Source: Bacteroidales bacterium
GTDB taxonomy: Bacteria > Bacteroidota > Bacteroidia > Bacteroidales > UBA932
NCBI GenBank assembly: GCA_017437825.1
Contig: JAFRXC010000039.1
Coordinates: forward strand, 1 to 48,806
Direction: 5' to 3'
Length of the DNA: 48,806 bases
Below are positions 35,463 to 43,941 of the stretch, piece by piece. The notes under the pieces are model-generated. The model saw only the letters and a program-made list of their open reading frames with translations. It was not told the DNA's origin and did not search any database. The translations under genes and the position numbers were made by a program. Numbering within the stretch: the stretch's first letter is position 1; every line of letters starts with the position of its first letter.

Positions 35463-35520
35463 GATATCTATTAAACTATCTTGCGGTAAAGATAATCATT
35501 ATTTCACTTCATCCGTATTC

Positions 35521-37869
35521 CTAGAACTTGTGGAATATGCTCAGAAGGATATTCCTAGGCCGTATCGAATAAGATGTGAACGAGCGGGAGAAAGTGTCGC
35601 TGTCAACCAGTGTGTAATTGTAAGTCTCCTGGTCAAGGATGTTGGTGGCTGCAGCCTGCAGGATCCAATCGTCAGAAAGGATGTACTCTGCCTTGAAGTC
35701 CACCAGCACCAGATGCTTGGCCGCATCATCTGCGAACTCTGTGTAATAATGCTCTCCAAGGAAGCTGAAATTGAACTTCTCCCAGGGAGTGAAGATGGTT
35801 TCCAGGGTTTGAGTGTATCCCTTGCTGTGGGAAGTGTCTCCCTCGCTTTGCCCTTCGTCTGTCATCCGGATCGTATTCCACTCCATGTTCAGGCTGTAAA
35901 TTGTATTGAGCCAGCTGAAAACCCTTCCGTTGATATTCGGCGTCAGCGTCCAGCCGGAAGATGCGAAAGGAATCAGGTGAGAATTCCTGACCATTGTCGA
36001 AGACATGTCTGAAAAGGAGGCGCCCAGGCCAACCTTCCCCTTGAGGGGTTCTATTCCCTTGCTGATGTCCGCCTCCACTTTGGTATTCCTGTCCTTGACT
36101 CCATCCGGGGACTCCTCGAAACCGCTGATGATGAAGTCCGGCGTGAAGTCCATTACGTTGATGAAAGCAGCCTTGCTCCAGGCTCCGGTAACTGAACCGT
36201 TAAGGAAGAGGGATTCTTCCGGGTATTTGTAAGCGAACGACAGCTCCAGATTCTTTTCACGATCGCCCTGGAAGGAAGGGATTCCCCGTACGGCACGCCT
36301 GAAATCCTGGAAAATGAGCCCGCTGTACAGCCTGCGGCGGTTCACTTCGTCCTGCTGATATGAAGCGTCAGCGCTAATTGATAGATTCTCCGATGCCTCG
36401 TATTTTATCGACAGGGCAGGTGAGAAATAGGACTTGGATTTGGTAAGGTCTGTCTCCTTGATATTGTCCTTAAGGTCGTACCTGCCCACTTTGAACGGGA
36501 CGGTGATTTCTGCCTGCAGTTTGTCGTCTATGTAAGTAAGAGCGGCCTCTGTGTAAAGCATGGTCACTCCCAGGTGTGAATCATTCCCCGTCTTGCCCAT
36601 ATCTTCGATTCCGGTCACCTCGGTAACCAGAGACCTTCCGTTGTATTCGGCTCCACCTTTGGCCGAAAGATTGAAATCGCCCAGGGATAATTTATAAGTG
36701 GCGGAGGCGTCAAGGGACGATGAATGGCTGGTGACGGTCTCCTGCAGCGTCCCGTCATTATCCTGGATTGTAAGGGACTGGGGACGAGATACATATGCTC
36801 CAACCACATCTATGGCCAGAATGTTCCTGCCCAGAGGAAAATAATAGTTCAGTTCGTTCTTGATGTGGAGGGGACCGGTGCGGACAATCTGGTCGCTCGG
36901 GAAAGTGCCGTCTATCTTTTTGTCCACATTGCGCCATCGAGTCGCAAAATACAGGTTGTCCTGAAGATATTTATTTTCTGTATTAGACAGCAGGGTAAGG
37001 CTTCCTTCCAGGTCCTTCTGCCTTGAGAGGGCATTCTCATCGGTGACGTCCACGACGGCTCCGCCCTCTTTCATGTAGTATGTGGTCTCGTCAAGGCTGG
37101 ATGCCCTAAGGTTCTCGGAATGGAATCCCAGGTTCAGTTTAAGGTCTAGGGAAGGGGAGAGGCTGACGGTGGTACTGGCAGATCCTAACAGGCTGTTGTT
37201 GAAGCGGACTCTCTGGTCTGAAAGCGGAGCCATCGAAGGGCTGACGTTAAGCCACTGCTGAACGCCATATGTGGTTGAGGCGTTTCCGAAATTGCCTATG
37301 TTGTTTCCGAGGTTCTGGCCGGTATTGTCAGCCTTCAATACCAGGGTGCTGCTGGATTTGGGCGTGAACAGCGTGGCGCCAAAATCAGCGTTGTACAGCC
37401 AGGGATCAACGCCTGCTCCTGCCTTGAAAGAACCGGACAGGCCGGAACTGGCCTCAGGCTTCAAGATTATGTTCAAGGTGGCATTGTCACTGTACTGGAC
37501 GCCTTTCATCACTTTTACGTGAACGTGGTTTTCAAGGATCGCCAGACTCTCCACGTCCTCCGGCTTCAAATTGTAAACCGGGAGATAATTGCCACCAAGT
37601 ATGTCTTTACCATTTATGTATATTTTCTGCACCCAGGCACCGTTATACCAATAATTGGTGCCTCCGCTCCATTCCCATTTGGACATACCCGGCAGTTTGT
37701 CAAGTACGTCTTGCAGTTTGCGGTCCCTGGTATCAGTGAACTTGGCAACGTCATAACGGACAGATTTTGAAATGCCGTCGCTCTGGCCGGAAGTGACCAT
37801 ACCCTGCGCCCTAAGAAGAAATGGCACAGCGAGGATCAGTAATGAAAAGATAAGTCGTTTTACACACAT
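35521..37869 (-). CDS. TonB-dependent receptor-like outer-membrane beta-barrel protein
   Basis: A 783-residue protein. The start used is the ATG at 37869 (MCVKRLIFSLLILAV, signal to about LLRAQG); the longer start at 37920 adds a second hydrophobic run. A plug domain comes at once (KLQDVLDKLPGM, KIYINGKDILGGNYL, LKPEDVESLAILEN), with no carboxypeptidase-regulatory-like domain in front, followed by a long barrel ending LLSIFHKF, with the terminal Phe. The family is that of outer-membrane beta-barrel proteins related to TonB receptors; the cargo is unknown. It is 58 bp upstream of dsbD on the same strand and divergent from the susC remnant. Confidence 0.85.
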   Translation of the reverse strand: MCVKRLIFSLLILAVPFLLRAQGMVTSGQSDGISKSVRYDVAKFTDTRDRKLQDVLDKLPGMSKWEWSGGTNYWYNGAWVQKIYINGKDILGGNYLPVYNLKPEDVESLAILENHVHVKVMKGVQYSDNATLNIILKPEASSGLSGSFKAGAGVDPWLYNADFGATLFTPKSSSTLVLKADNTGQNLGNNIGNFGNASTTYGVQQWLNVSPSMAPLSDQRVRFNNSLLGSASTTVSLSPSLDLKLNLGFHSENLRASSLDETTYYMKEGGAVVDVTDENALSRQKDLEGSLTLLSNTENKYLQDNLYFATRWRNVDKKIDGTFPSDQIVRTGPLHIKNELNYYFPLGRNILAIDVVGAYVSRPQSLTIQDNDGTLQETVTSHSSSLDASATYKLSLGDFNLSAKGGAEYNGRSLVTEVTGIEDMGKTGNDSHLGVTMLYTEAALTYIDDKLQAEITVPFKVGRYDLKDNIKETDLTKSKSYFSPALSIKYEASENLSISADASYQQDEVNRRRLYSGLIFQDFRRAVRGIPSFQGDREKNLELSFAYKYPEESLFLNGSVTGAWSKAAFINVMDFTPDFIISGFEESPDGVKDRNTKVEADISKGIEPLKGKVGLGASFSDMSSTMVRNSHLIPFASSGWTLTPNINGRVFSWLNTIYSLNMEWNTIRMTDEGQSEGDTSHSKGYTQTLETIFTPWEKFNFSFLGEHYYTEFADDAAKHLVLVDFKAEYILSDDWILQAAATNILDQETYNYTLVDSDTFSRSFTSYSIRPRNILLSIFHKF

Positions 37870-37942
37870 TGACACAAAGATACATAATAAAAGGGTGATT
37901 CCCCTGCTTTTCCATGGCACTTCTTAATTTTTCTGAAAAATG

Positions 37943-37973
37943 TTGTTATTGTCGTACTGATGTCATATATTTG
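37943..37973 (+). promoter_or_regulatory. Promoter of the susC remnant
   Basis: TTG at 37943-37945, a 20-bp spacer and TATATTTG at 37966-37973 make a good Bacteroidota promoter. The expected start is near 37980, about 70 nt before the ATG at 38049. It still points at the broken gene. Confidence 0.6.
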
Positions 37974-38048
37974 TTATGAAATCATTGACTTTGAAGATTA
38001 AATAAATCACATATTTATTTAACATCACTAACCAAATCTAACCACTTT

Positions 38049-38379
38049 ATGAAGAAACTCTTTTCAGGCGGTTTCTACCGTTTTTATTTGGTATGCTGCT
38101 CAGCGTACCAATAGTTTTCGGTCAAAATCAAATTACGGTTAAAGGTACCATAGTGGATGAAGATGGTCAGCCTGTCTTTGGTGCTGCCATCATGCAGAAG
38201 GGTACCACCAACGGTGTGACAACTGATTTTGACGGTAATTTCCAATTTATGGCACCTGCCGGTTCCATCCTGGAAATCACATTCATTGGATATGCCACCC
38301 AGGAAGTGACCGCTGCGCCTACTCTCCTGTGTACAAGGTCTCCAACGACTTCTCCAAGATCGAAGAGATTACCAACTGA
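38049..38379 (+). pseudogene. Remnant of a susC gene fused to an unrelated C-terminal tail (deletion scar)
   Basis: ATG 38049 opens MKKLFSGGFYRF, a typical SusC start, but a stop follows after 21 codons. In the +1 frame, just past a run of five Ts, the sequence continues as LFGMLLSVPIVFGQ and a carboxypeptidase-regulatory-like domain (GTIVDEDGQPVFGAAIMQKG, DFDGNFQFMAP, ITFIGYATQEV). One lost T would explain the shift. After about 38315 the similarity ends; in a third frame AYSPVYKVSNDFSKIEEITN runs to a TGA at 38379, which looks like the end of a different protein. Plug and barrel (about 900 residues) are missing. A large internal deletion joining the first and last genes of a former locus is the simplest reading. 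Confidence 0.7.
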
Positions 38380-38417
38380 GAAGAAGACTAGACTGAAGCT
38401 TCCGAATTATATAAAAT

Positions 38418-38449
38418 AAGACCGGGTATTTTGCCCGGTCTTGTTTTTT
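38418..38449 (+). terminator. Rho-independent terminator after the susC remnant
   Basis: AAGACCGGG (38418-38426) pairs perfectly with CCCGGTCTT (38434-38442) around a 7-nt loop, followed by G and six Ts. This is the best intrinsic terminator in the window and separates the remnant from the gene at 38487. Confidence 0.92.
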
Positions 38450-38486
38450 GGCTATATTAGTAAGTAATAGATTAGCACTCAACATT

Positions 38487-40304
38487 ATGAAAAAGGGGTT
38501 GATAACATTGCTGTTTGCCATACTGGCATTGTCTGCTGCAATTCCGGCGACAGCCAGGCACAAGAACTTCAAGGTTTCCGTATATGTCCGGGCATTCGAA
38601 GTGGACAAGATGAAGGACTCCCAGTGGCTTGAATCCACCTGGAAGACCATCTCCAGCCAACTAGACGTGGACAAGATCTATCTGGAGACTCATCGCGACA
38701 TGCTTCTGGTGGACGATGCCACTCTGGAAAAGGCCAAGGCGTTTTTCGAGAAACAAGGGATAGAAGTTGCCGGAGGCATCACCTATACCATCAGCGAGCC
38801 CAACGACTTTGAGACCTTCAGTTATTCCAATCCGGAAGACAGGGCTTGGGTTCAGAAAGTGGCAGAACACACCGCACGTCATTTTGACGAGTTCCTCCTG
38901 GACGACTTCTTCTTCACCAGCAGCAAGAAGGACGTGGAGATTCAGGCAAAAGGCGGCAGGAGCTGGACGCAGTATCGTCTTGACCTTATGAACGAGGCAG
39001 GCCGCAACCTTGTTGTAGGCCCCGCCAAGGCGGTCAATCCCAAGGTGAAAGTCATCATTAAATACCCCAACTGGTACGACCATTTTCAGGGGTTGGGATT
39101 CAACCTGGAATACGGCCCTCAGATTTTCGACGGAGTATGGACTGGAACAGAGACCAGGAATCCGGCCGGCAACCAGCATCTGCAGAACTATCTCAGCTAC
39201 AATATAATGAGGTACTTCGAGAATATCTCCGACGGACGAAACGGGGGAGGCTGGGTAGATTCCGGAGGCATTACTATGAGCATGGACCGCTATGCGGAAC
39301 AGCTTTTCCTAACCGCCATTGCCAAGGGCAGAGACGTAATGTTGTTCGCTTACAACCAGCTCTTGAATGTTGCGCTTAATCCCTCTTTCCGCGCCCCCTG
39401 GCAGGATATGGGAACCAGTTGGAACTACGACCAGATGACGGCTCCATTCAAGAAAGGCAACGAGACAGTCACCCCAACCACGATGGCTCGTATAGCCGAC
39501 GTGGTTTTGCGTCAGGCGGACGAACTGGTAGGCAAATTGGGCAATCCAATCGGTATCAATTCCTACAAGATTTATCACGCTCCTGGAGAGGAATTCCTGC
39601 AGAATTACCTGGGTATGATAGGCCTTCCGATGGATATGTATCCCACCTTCCCCGAGGGCCGCAAGACCGTACTTCTGACGGCTCAGGCTGCGACTGACCC
39701 CGACCTTACTTCAAAGATTGAACGCCAGCTGAAGTCTGGCGGGGACGTCGTCATCACTACCGGGCTCCTCAAGGCCGTGCCTGAGAAGATCGCCGATATC
39801 TGCGAACTCCAATGCGACGACCTAAAAGCTATAGTGAACGATTTCGGACGCTACGGCAAGAGCGAAAAAGACATTCTCATACCTCAGGTAAGATACCTCA
39901 CCAACGACAGCTGGGAAGTAGTCAGCGCAGGGCGTCCATTGACCAACGGAGTATCCGGATGGCCGATACTTCATAGAGCGACATACTCCAATGGAACGCT
40001 ATACGTACTCACAATTCCAGATGACTTCGGCAATTTGTACGATTATCCTGCCGGTGCCCTGAACGTCATCCGCCGCACTATGAGCAAGGACTTCGACCTC
40101 TATCTTCAGGGACCTTCCAAGGTTAGCCTCTTCCTCTATGACAACAAGTCCGTCATCGTAGAGAATTTCAATGATGATCCTGTCGATATTAAACTCGTGG
40201 GAACGGAGGGCGACATTAAGTTGACAGACCTGGAAACAGGTGAGGCAACAGATCCTTCAATGACCCTGAAGCCCCATTCATACAAAGCATTCAGTTATAG
40301 GTAA
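38487..40304 (+). CDS. Exported TIM-barrel glycosidase-like protein, family not recognised
   Basis: A 605-residue protein with a signal (MKKGLITLLFAIL to about ATARH); the ATG at 38487 is used because a TTG at 38448 would lie in the terminator tail. The layout resembles GH42-like enzymes: a barrel (about 25-390) with acidic strand ends in DKIYLETHRD, EFLLDDFFFTSS and FDGVWTGTETRNP; a flavodoxin/GATase-like part (about 395-470, KTVLLTAQAATDP, LKSGGDVVITTG); and a C-terminal beta-sandwich (SLFLYDNKSVIVENFN; LKPHSYKAFSY). I cannot name the family. It is 5 bp upstream of the GH9 lipoprotein, so both probably act on the same glycan. Confidence 0.7.
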   Translation: MKKGLITLLFAILALSAAIPATARHKNFKVSVYVRAFEVDKMKDSQWLESTWKTISSQLDVDKIYLETHRDMLLVDDATLEKAKAFFEKQGIEVAGGITYTISEPNDFETFSYSNPEDRAWVQKVAEHTARHFDEFLLDDFFFTSSKKDVEIQAKGGRSWTQYRLDLMNEAGRNLVVGPAKAVNPKVKVIIKYPNWYDHFQGLGFNLEYGPQIFDGVWTGTETRNPAGNQHLQNYLSYNIMRYFENISDGRNGGGWVDSGGITMSMDRYAEQLFLTAIAKGRDVMLFAYNQLLNVALNPSFRAPWQDMGTSWNYDQMTAPFKKGNETVTPTTMARIADVVLRQADELVGKLGNPIGINSYKIYHAPGEEFLQNYLGMIGLPMDMYPTFPEGRKTVLLTAQAATDPDLTSKIERQLKSGGDVVITTGLLKAVPEKIADICELQCDDLKAIVNDFGRYGKSEKDILIPQVRYLTNDSWEVVSAGRPLTNGVSGWPILHRATYSNGTLYVLTIPDDFGNLYDYPAGALNVIRRTMSKDFDLYLQGPSKVSLFLYDNKSVIVENFNDDPVDIKLVGTEGDIKLTDLETGEATDPSMTLKPHSYKAFSYR

Positions 40305-40309
40305 GCGCT

Positions 40310-42826
40310 ATGAAAAAGATACTGTTTTATCTGGCAGCGGCTCTGCTTGCAGCATCCTGCGCAACCAAGCCACAGGAATTCACATTGGGACCGGAAGGGT
40401 ATTTCCGGAATGAAGGCGTGGATGTGATGGCCTTCAACGATTTCTACCCGGAAGGGCACCAGGGAGGCATCTGCGTAATTATGAACGGCCACAGGGTGGC
40501 AACCAACGGAGACCTCCGCTTCGAGGCGACGCCCGGACAATGGCAGCCTGTTCCGCGTCAGATATCGAGGGAAGAGGGCGATGACGTGATTGTCACGCGC
40601 CTGGCATATCCTGATTCCAGCCGCCACCTCACAGGCTTCAACCCTATGATCTATCCCGATGCCGTAATAGAGTATTCAGTTACGGCAAAGGCTGTGGGCG
40701 ACCATATTGAGGTTACACTTGACCTGGACCAGCCTATTCCTGACGCTTTCATCGGTAAAGCGGGTTTTAACCTTGAGTTCTTCCCCGGATCCCTCTTTGG
40801 AAAACCCTGGATTATGGATGGTAAAGACGGAATCTACCCCCGTCAGCCCAATTCCCCGCTGCTTCAGACAGAGCCTAATTACAAGCATACAGGAGACTTT
40901 CATTTGGAGAACAGGCCCATAATAGATTTCGACCGTCTGGTAGCTGAAGGCAAGGGATATAACCCTATTGTGGCGGACGACATCATAGCAGAGCCTTACG
41001 CTGTCGGGCGCTGCTTCGTATCCCGCCCGGACGATCCGTATTCCAAATTGACAGTCGAATCATTAAATGGTGATTTAAAGCTCTATGACGGCCGTATGAA
41101 CCACAACAACGGCTGGTTCGTCCTTCGCACTGAAATCCCCGCAGGGGCCACGAAAGAGGCCGTAAAATGGATAATCCGTCCCAGCATTGTGAAGGATTGG
41201 ACATACGCCCCGGTCGTTCAGACTTCGCAGGTAGGATATCATCCCGCCCAGGCAAAAGTGGCCATCCTGGAATTGGACGCAAGGGAAGAGTCCAAGGGCA
41301 ACGCAGATGTGTATCGTATCGATGCCAGTGGAGAGCAGCGCGTGCTGAGCGTTAAGCCCGAGGCCTGGGGCAAGTTCCTCCGCTTCAATTACGCCAAGGT
41401 GGATTTCAGCGAAATCAGCGAACCGGGTCTGTATCAGGTTAGATACGGACAGTCCGCATCTTCTATCTTCAGAATCTCGGATGATGTTTACGACAGAGGC
41501 GTTTGGCAGCCCGTAATAGAGTATTTCCTGCCCAACCAGATGTGTCATATGAGGGTGAACGAGAAGTACCGCGTATGGCACGACGCCTGCCATATGGATG
41601 ACGCCCTTATGGCCTTGAACGAAAACGGAATAGACGGCTACGACCAGAGGCCCGGCATTTCCAAGTACGCTCCTGGCAAGGCCGTTCCAGGTGTTGCCGT
41701 CGGCGGCTGGCACGATGCCGGAGACCTGGACCTGAGGATAGAGTCCCAGGCAGGGGAGTCCTACATCCTTTCAATGGCATACGAACAGTTCAAGCCGGAG
41801 ATTGATGTAACTGCAATCGACTTTGAAAAGCACGTTACAGAGATACACGAGCCCGATGGGCGCAATGATATCCTGCAGCAGATTGAGAACGGAGCCCTGT
41901 CAGTGATCTCCGCCTATACCGCATTGGGAAGGCCCTACCGCGGAATCATCAGTAGCCAGATAAGGCAATATGTGATCCTGGGAGATGCAGCAGCAATGAC
42001 TGACGGAATCCCTGGAAACGGAGACGACCGCTGGATCTACACCGAGAACAACCCTTCACGTGACAGGACCACCGCTGCGGATATGGCCGGAGTGGCTCGC
42101 ATCCTCAAGGGATATAACGACGCCCTGGCTCAAAAATGCCTGGATATGGCCGAGAACCTCTTTAGGAGCACTCCCGGCAACAGGCTCCAGGCAGCCGTGG
42201 AGTTGTACCTGACCACGGGGAAAGACATATATAGAGACTATATCCTTGAACAGCAATCTTCAATCCTTCAGGGAATGGGCAGGAGCGCCTGGTTCACAGC
42301 CAGGGTGGCCAAAGCCTGGGAGAACAGCACTGACGGTAAGGAAAAAGCCTTCGCGGATGCATTCCGCGGAGCATTGGCGGACCTAAAGGATAACTATATT
42401 GAAAGAGCGGCTGCAACCCCATATGGCGTACCTTACCAGCCATCCATATGGGGTGCGGGATGGGATATCCAGAGTTTCGGCTACCAGTATTATTTCCTGT
42501 GCAGCGCATATCCTGAGATATTCGACGCCGACCTGGTTTTCGACGCACTTCACTTCATCCTGGGCCGCCATCCGGGAGAGAACACTGCGTCCTTCGCTTC
42601 GGGTGTGGGTGCCGTTTCTGCAACTACAGCATACGGAACAACCAGGGCGGACTGGTCCTATGTTCCCGGAGGCGTGATATCAGGTACGGCCATCATCCGT
42701 CCGGACCTTCCGGAACTGCTGGAATTCCCTTATCTGTGGCAGCAGACAGAATACGTCCTCGGAGGAGGATCGTCACATTATATGTTCCTGGTATTGGCCG
42801 CGCAGTCGCTGCTCAAGGCTTCTTAA
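40310..42826 (+). CDS. GH9 family glycosidase lipoprotein with CelD-type N-terminal domain
   Basis: An 838-residue lipoprotein (lipobox AASC, Cys17). The N-terminal ~290 residues form beta-rich modules without a name I can give; a CelD_N-type Ig domain follows (VQTSQVGYHPAQAKVAIL, GLYQVRYGQSASSIF). The GH9 (alpha/alpha)6 domain has VGGWHDAGDLD with catalytic-site D469 and D472, ILGRHPGENTASFASGVGA near the end, and probable acid E814 in WQQTEYVLGG. GH9 enzymes cleave beta-1,4-glucans and related beta-glycans; this one may act on glucan or exo-type substrates. It is co-directional with the protein at 38487 and overlaps convergent hydE by 14 bp. Confidence 0.88.
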   Translation: MKKILFYLAAALLAASCATKPQEFTLGPEGYFRNEGVDVMAFNDFYPEGHQGGICVIMNGHRVATNGDLRFEATPGQWQPVPRQISREEGDDVIVTRLAYPDSSRHLTGFNPMIYPDAVIEYSVTAKAVGDHIEVTLDLDQPIPDAFIGKAGFNLEFFPGSLFGKPWIMDGKDGIYPRQPNSPLLQTEPNYKHTGDFHLENRPIIDFDRLVAEGKGYNPIVADDIIAEPYAVGRCFVSRPDDPYSKLTVESLNGDLKLYDGRMNHNNGWFVLRTEIPAGATKEAVKWIIRPSIVKDWTYAPVVQTSQVGYHPAQAKVAILELDAREESKGNADVYRIDASGEQRVLSVKPEAWGKFLRFNYAKVDFSEISEPGLYQVRYGQSASSIFRISDDVYDRGVWQPVIEYFLPNQMCHMRVNEKYRVWHDACHMDDALMALNENGIDGYDQRPGISKYAPGKAVPGVAVGGWHDAGDLDLRIESQAGESYILSMAYEQFKPEIDVTAIDFEKHVTEIHEPDGRNDILQQIENGALSVISAYTALGRPYRGIISSQIRQYVILGDAAAMTDGIPGNGDDRWIYTENNPSRDRTTAADMAGVARILKGYNDALAQKCLDMAENLFRSTPGNRLQAAVELYLTTGKDIYRDYILEQQSSILQGMGRSAWFTARVAKAWENSTDGKEKAFADAFRGALADLKDNYIERAAATPYGVPYQPSIWGAGWDIQSFGYQYYFLCSAYPEIFDADLVFDALHFILGRHPGENTASFASGVGAVSATTAYGTTRADWSYVPGGVISGTAIIRPDLPELLEFPYLWQQTEYVLGGGSSHYMFLVLAAQSLLKAS

Positions 42827-43931
42827 AGTGCTTGGAATCGCCCCAGCGGCCGTAGCCGATGACTATCTTCTTTCCGTTCAGGTCATCACCGAGGGAACAG
42901 AAGGGGAAGACGCAGTTGCGGCAGATATGAGTGTCTCTTTTCTCGGGATCAACAGAGGAAGGACAGTCACGAAGCAGTGTCTTGCGGTCGTATAGATTGT
43001 ACTTTACCATCTGCTCCTCGGGAGTGATGTTCGGCATTATGACATTTGCTCCCGAAAGGATGCCCTTTTCCCGGCCACGAGGGTCAAGCACTTCAAGGGC
43101 CGTGGCGGCGGCAATGTTGATGTCGGGCACAAGCAGGCGCAGGAGAGCGATCATCTTCAGGCCGAGAGCCAGACGCCTCTCGGCTGAAGGGTAAGGCGCT
43201 CCGGAGAGCGTGAGCGGCGTCTCAGGATGCGGGTTGTATGGTCCCATCCCGACCATAGGGGCATCGAATTCCTTATAGAAAAGCAGATCGTCAGCCATAT
43301 CTTCCGGGGTCTGGTATGGCAGACCTATCATTGCTCCGGTTCCGGCCTGATAACCAATTTCCTTCAAGTCGTACAAAGCCTGCAGGCGGCGGTCGTAAGA
43401 ATGGAGGGAATTGTTCGGATGTATCTTGTGGTATAGGTCAGGATTTGTGGACTCTATGCGGAGAAGGTAGCGGTGCGCACCTGCGTCGAACCACTCTTCA
43501 TAGACCTCGCGGGACTGTTCTCCGAGCGAGAGCGTAATACCAAGCGGTAGCTCGCCTTCCGCGGCGGGCTCTATTTCCTTGATGGCTTTGAGCAGCCGCG
43601 TTATCTTGCGGATAAAGGCAGGATCGGTGCGCTCGCCGCCTTGGATGACAACGGAGCCGAAGTGGCGGCGGGAGGCGACTTTTGCCGTCGCCATGACTTC
43701 CTCGTCAGAGAGTTCGTAGCGCTGGCAATTGATATCGCGGCGTATTCCGCAGTAGAGGCAGTTCTTGGCGCAGATGTTAGATATCTCTATCAGCCCGCGC
43801 AGATACACCTCGGGGCCGATGGTCTCGACTTTGACGCGATACGCCTCATCCCTGAGTGCTTCTTCAAAAGCAGGGTCTTCGCAGGCGATAGCAGCCGCGA
43901 GACCTTCACGGTCCATTTTGAGGTCTAACAT
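42813..43931 (-). CDS. hydE: [FeFe]-hydrogenase H-cluster radical SAM maturase HydE
   Basis: A 372-residue radical SAM enzyme. The cluster motif CAKNCLYC (C54, C58, C61) follows YLRGLIEISNI, as in HydE; VVIQGGERTD, GITLSLGEQSREVYEEW, RYLLRIESTNPDLYHKIHP and TGAMIGLPYQTPEDMADDLLF are further HydE blocks. C-terminal cysteines at 323, 337, 340 and 345 match an accessory Fe-S site seen in some HydE proteins. HydE helps build the dithiolate-bearing di-iron subcluster of [FeFe] hydrogenase, implying a fermentative hydrogenase in the organism. No hydF, hydG or hydrogenase gene is in this window. It lies 10 bp after GH31 on the same strand. Confidence 0.92.
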   Translation of the reverse strand: MLDLKMDREGLAAAIACEDPAFEEALRDEAYRVKVETIGPEVYLRGLIEISNICAKNCLYCGIRRDINCQRYELSDEEVMATAKVASRRHFGSVVIQGGERTDPAFIRKITRLLKAIKEIEPAAEGELPLGITLSLGEQSREVYEEWFDAGAHRYLLRIESTNPDLYHKIHPNNSLHSYDRRLQALYDLKEIGYQAGTGAMIGLPYQTPEDMADDLLFYKEFDAPMVGMGPYNPHPETPLTLSGAPYPSAERRLALGLKMIALLRLLVPDINIAAATALEVLDPRGREKGILSGANVIMPNITPEEQMVKYNLYDRKTLLRDCPSSVDPEKRDTHICRNCVFPFCSLGDDLNGKKIVIGYGRWGDSKHFKKP

Positions 43932-43941
43932 CGAATTATGA

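Noticed and set aside
37976-38005. Short upstream frame (9 codons) before the susC remnant
   Set aside because: It begins about where transcription should start, with no ribosome-binding context; likely chance.
38093-38419. A 108-residue small protein starting at the internal ATG
   Set aside because: The start falls inside a former signal peptide and the tail after residue ~80 is a frame-shifted reading; better explained as part of the susC remnant.
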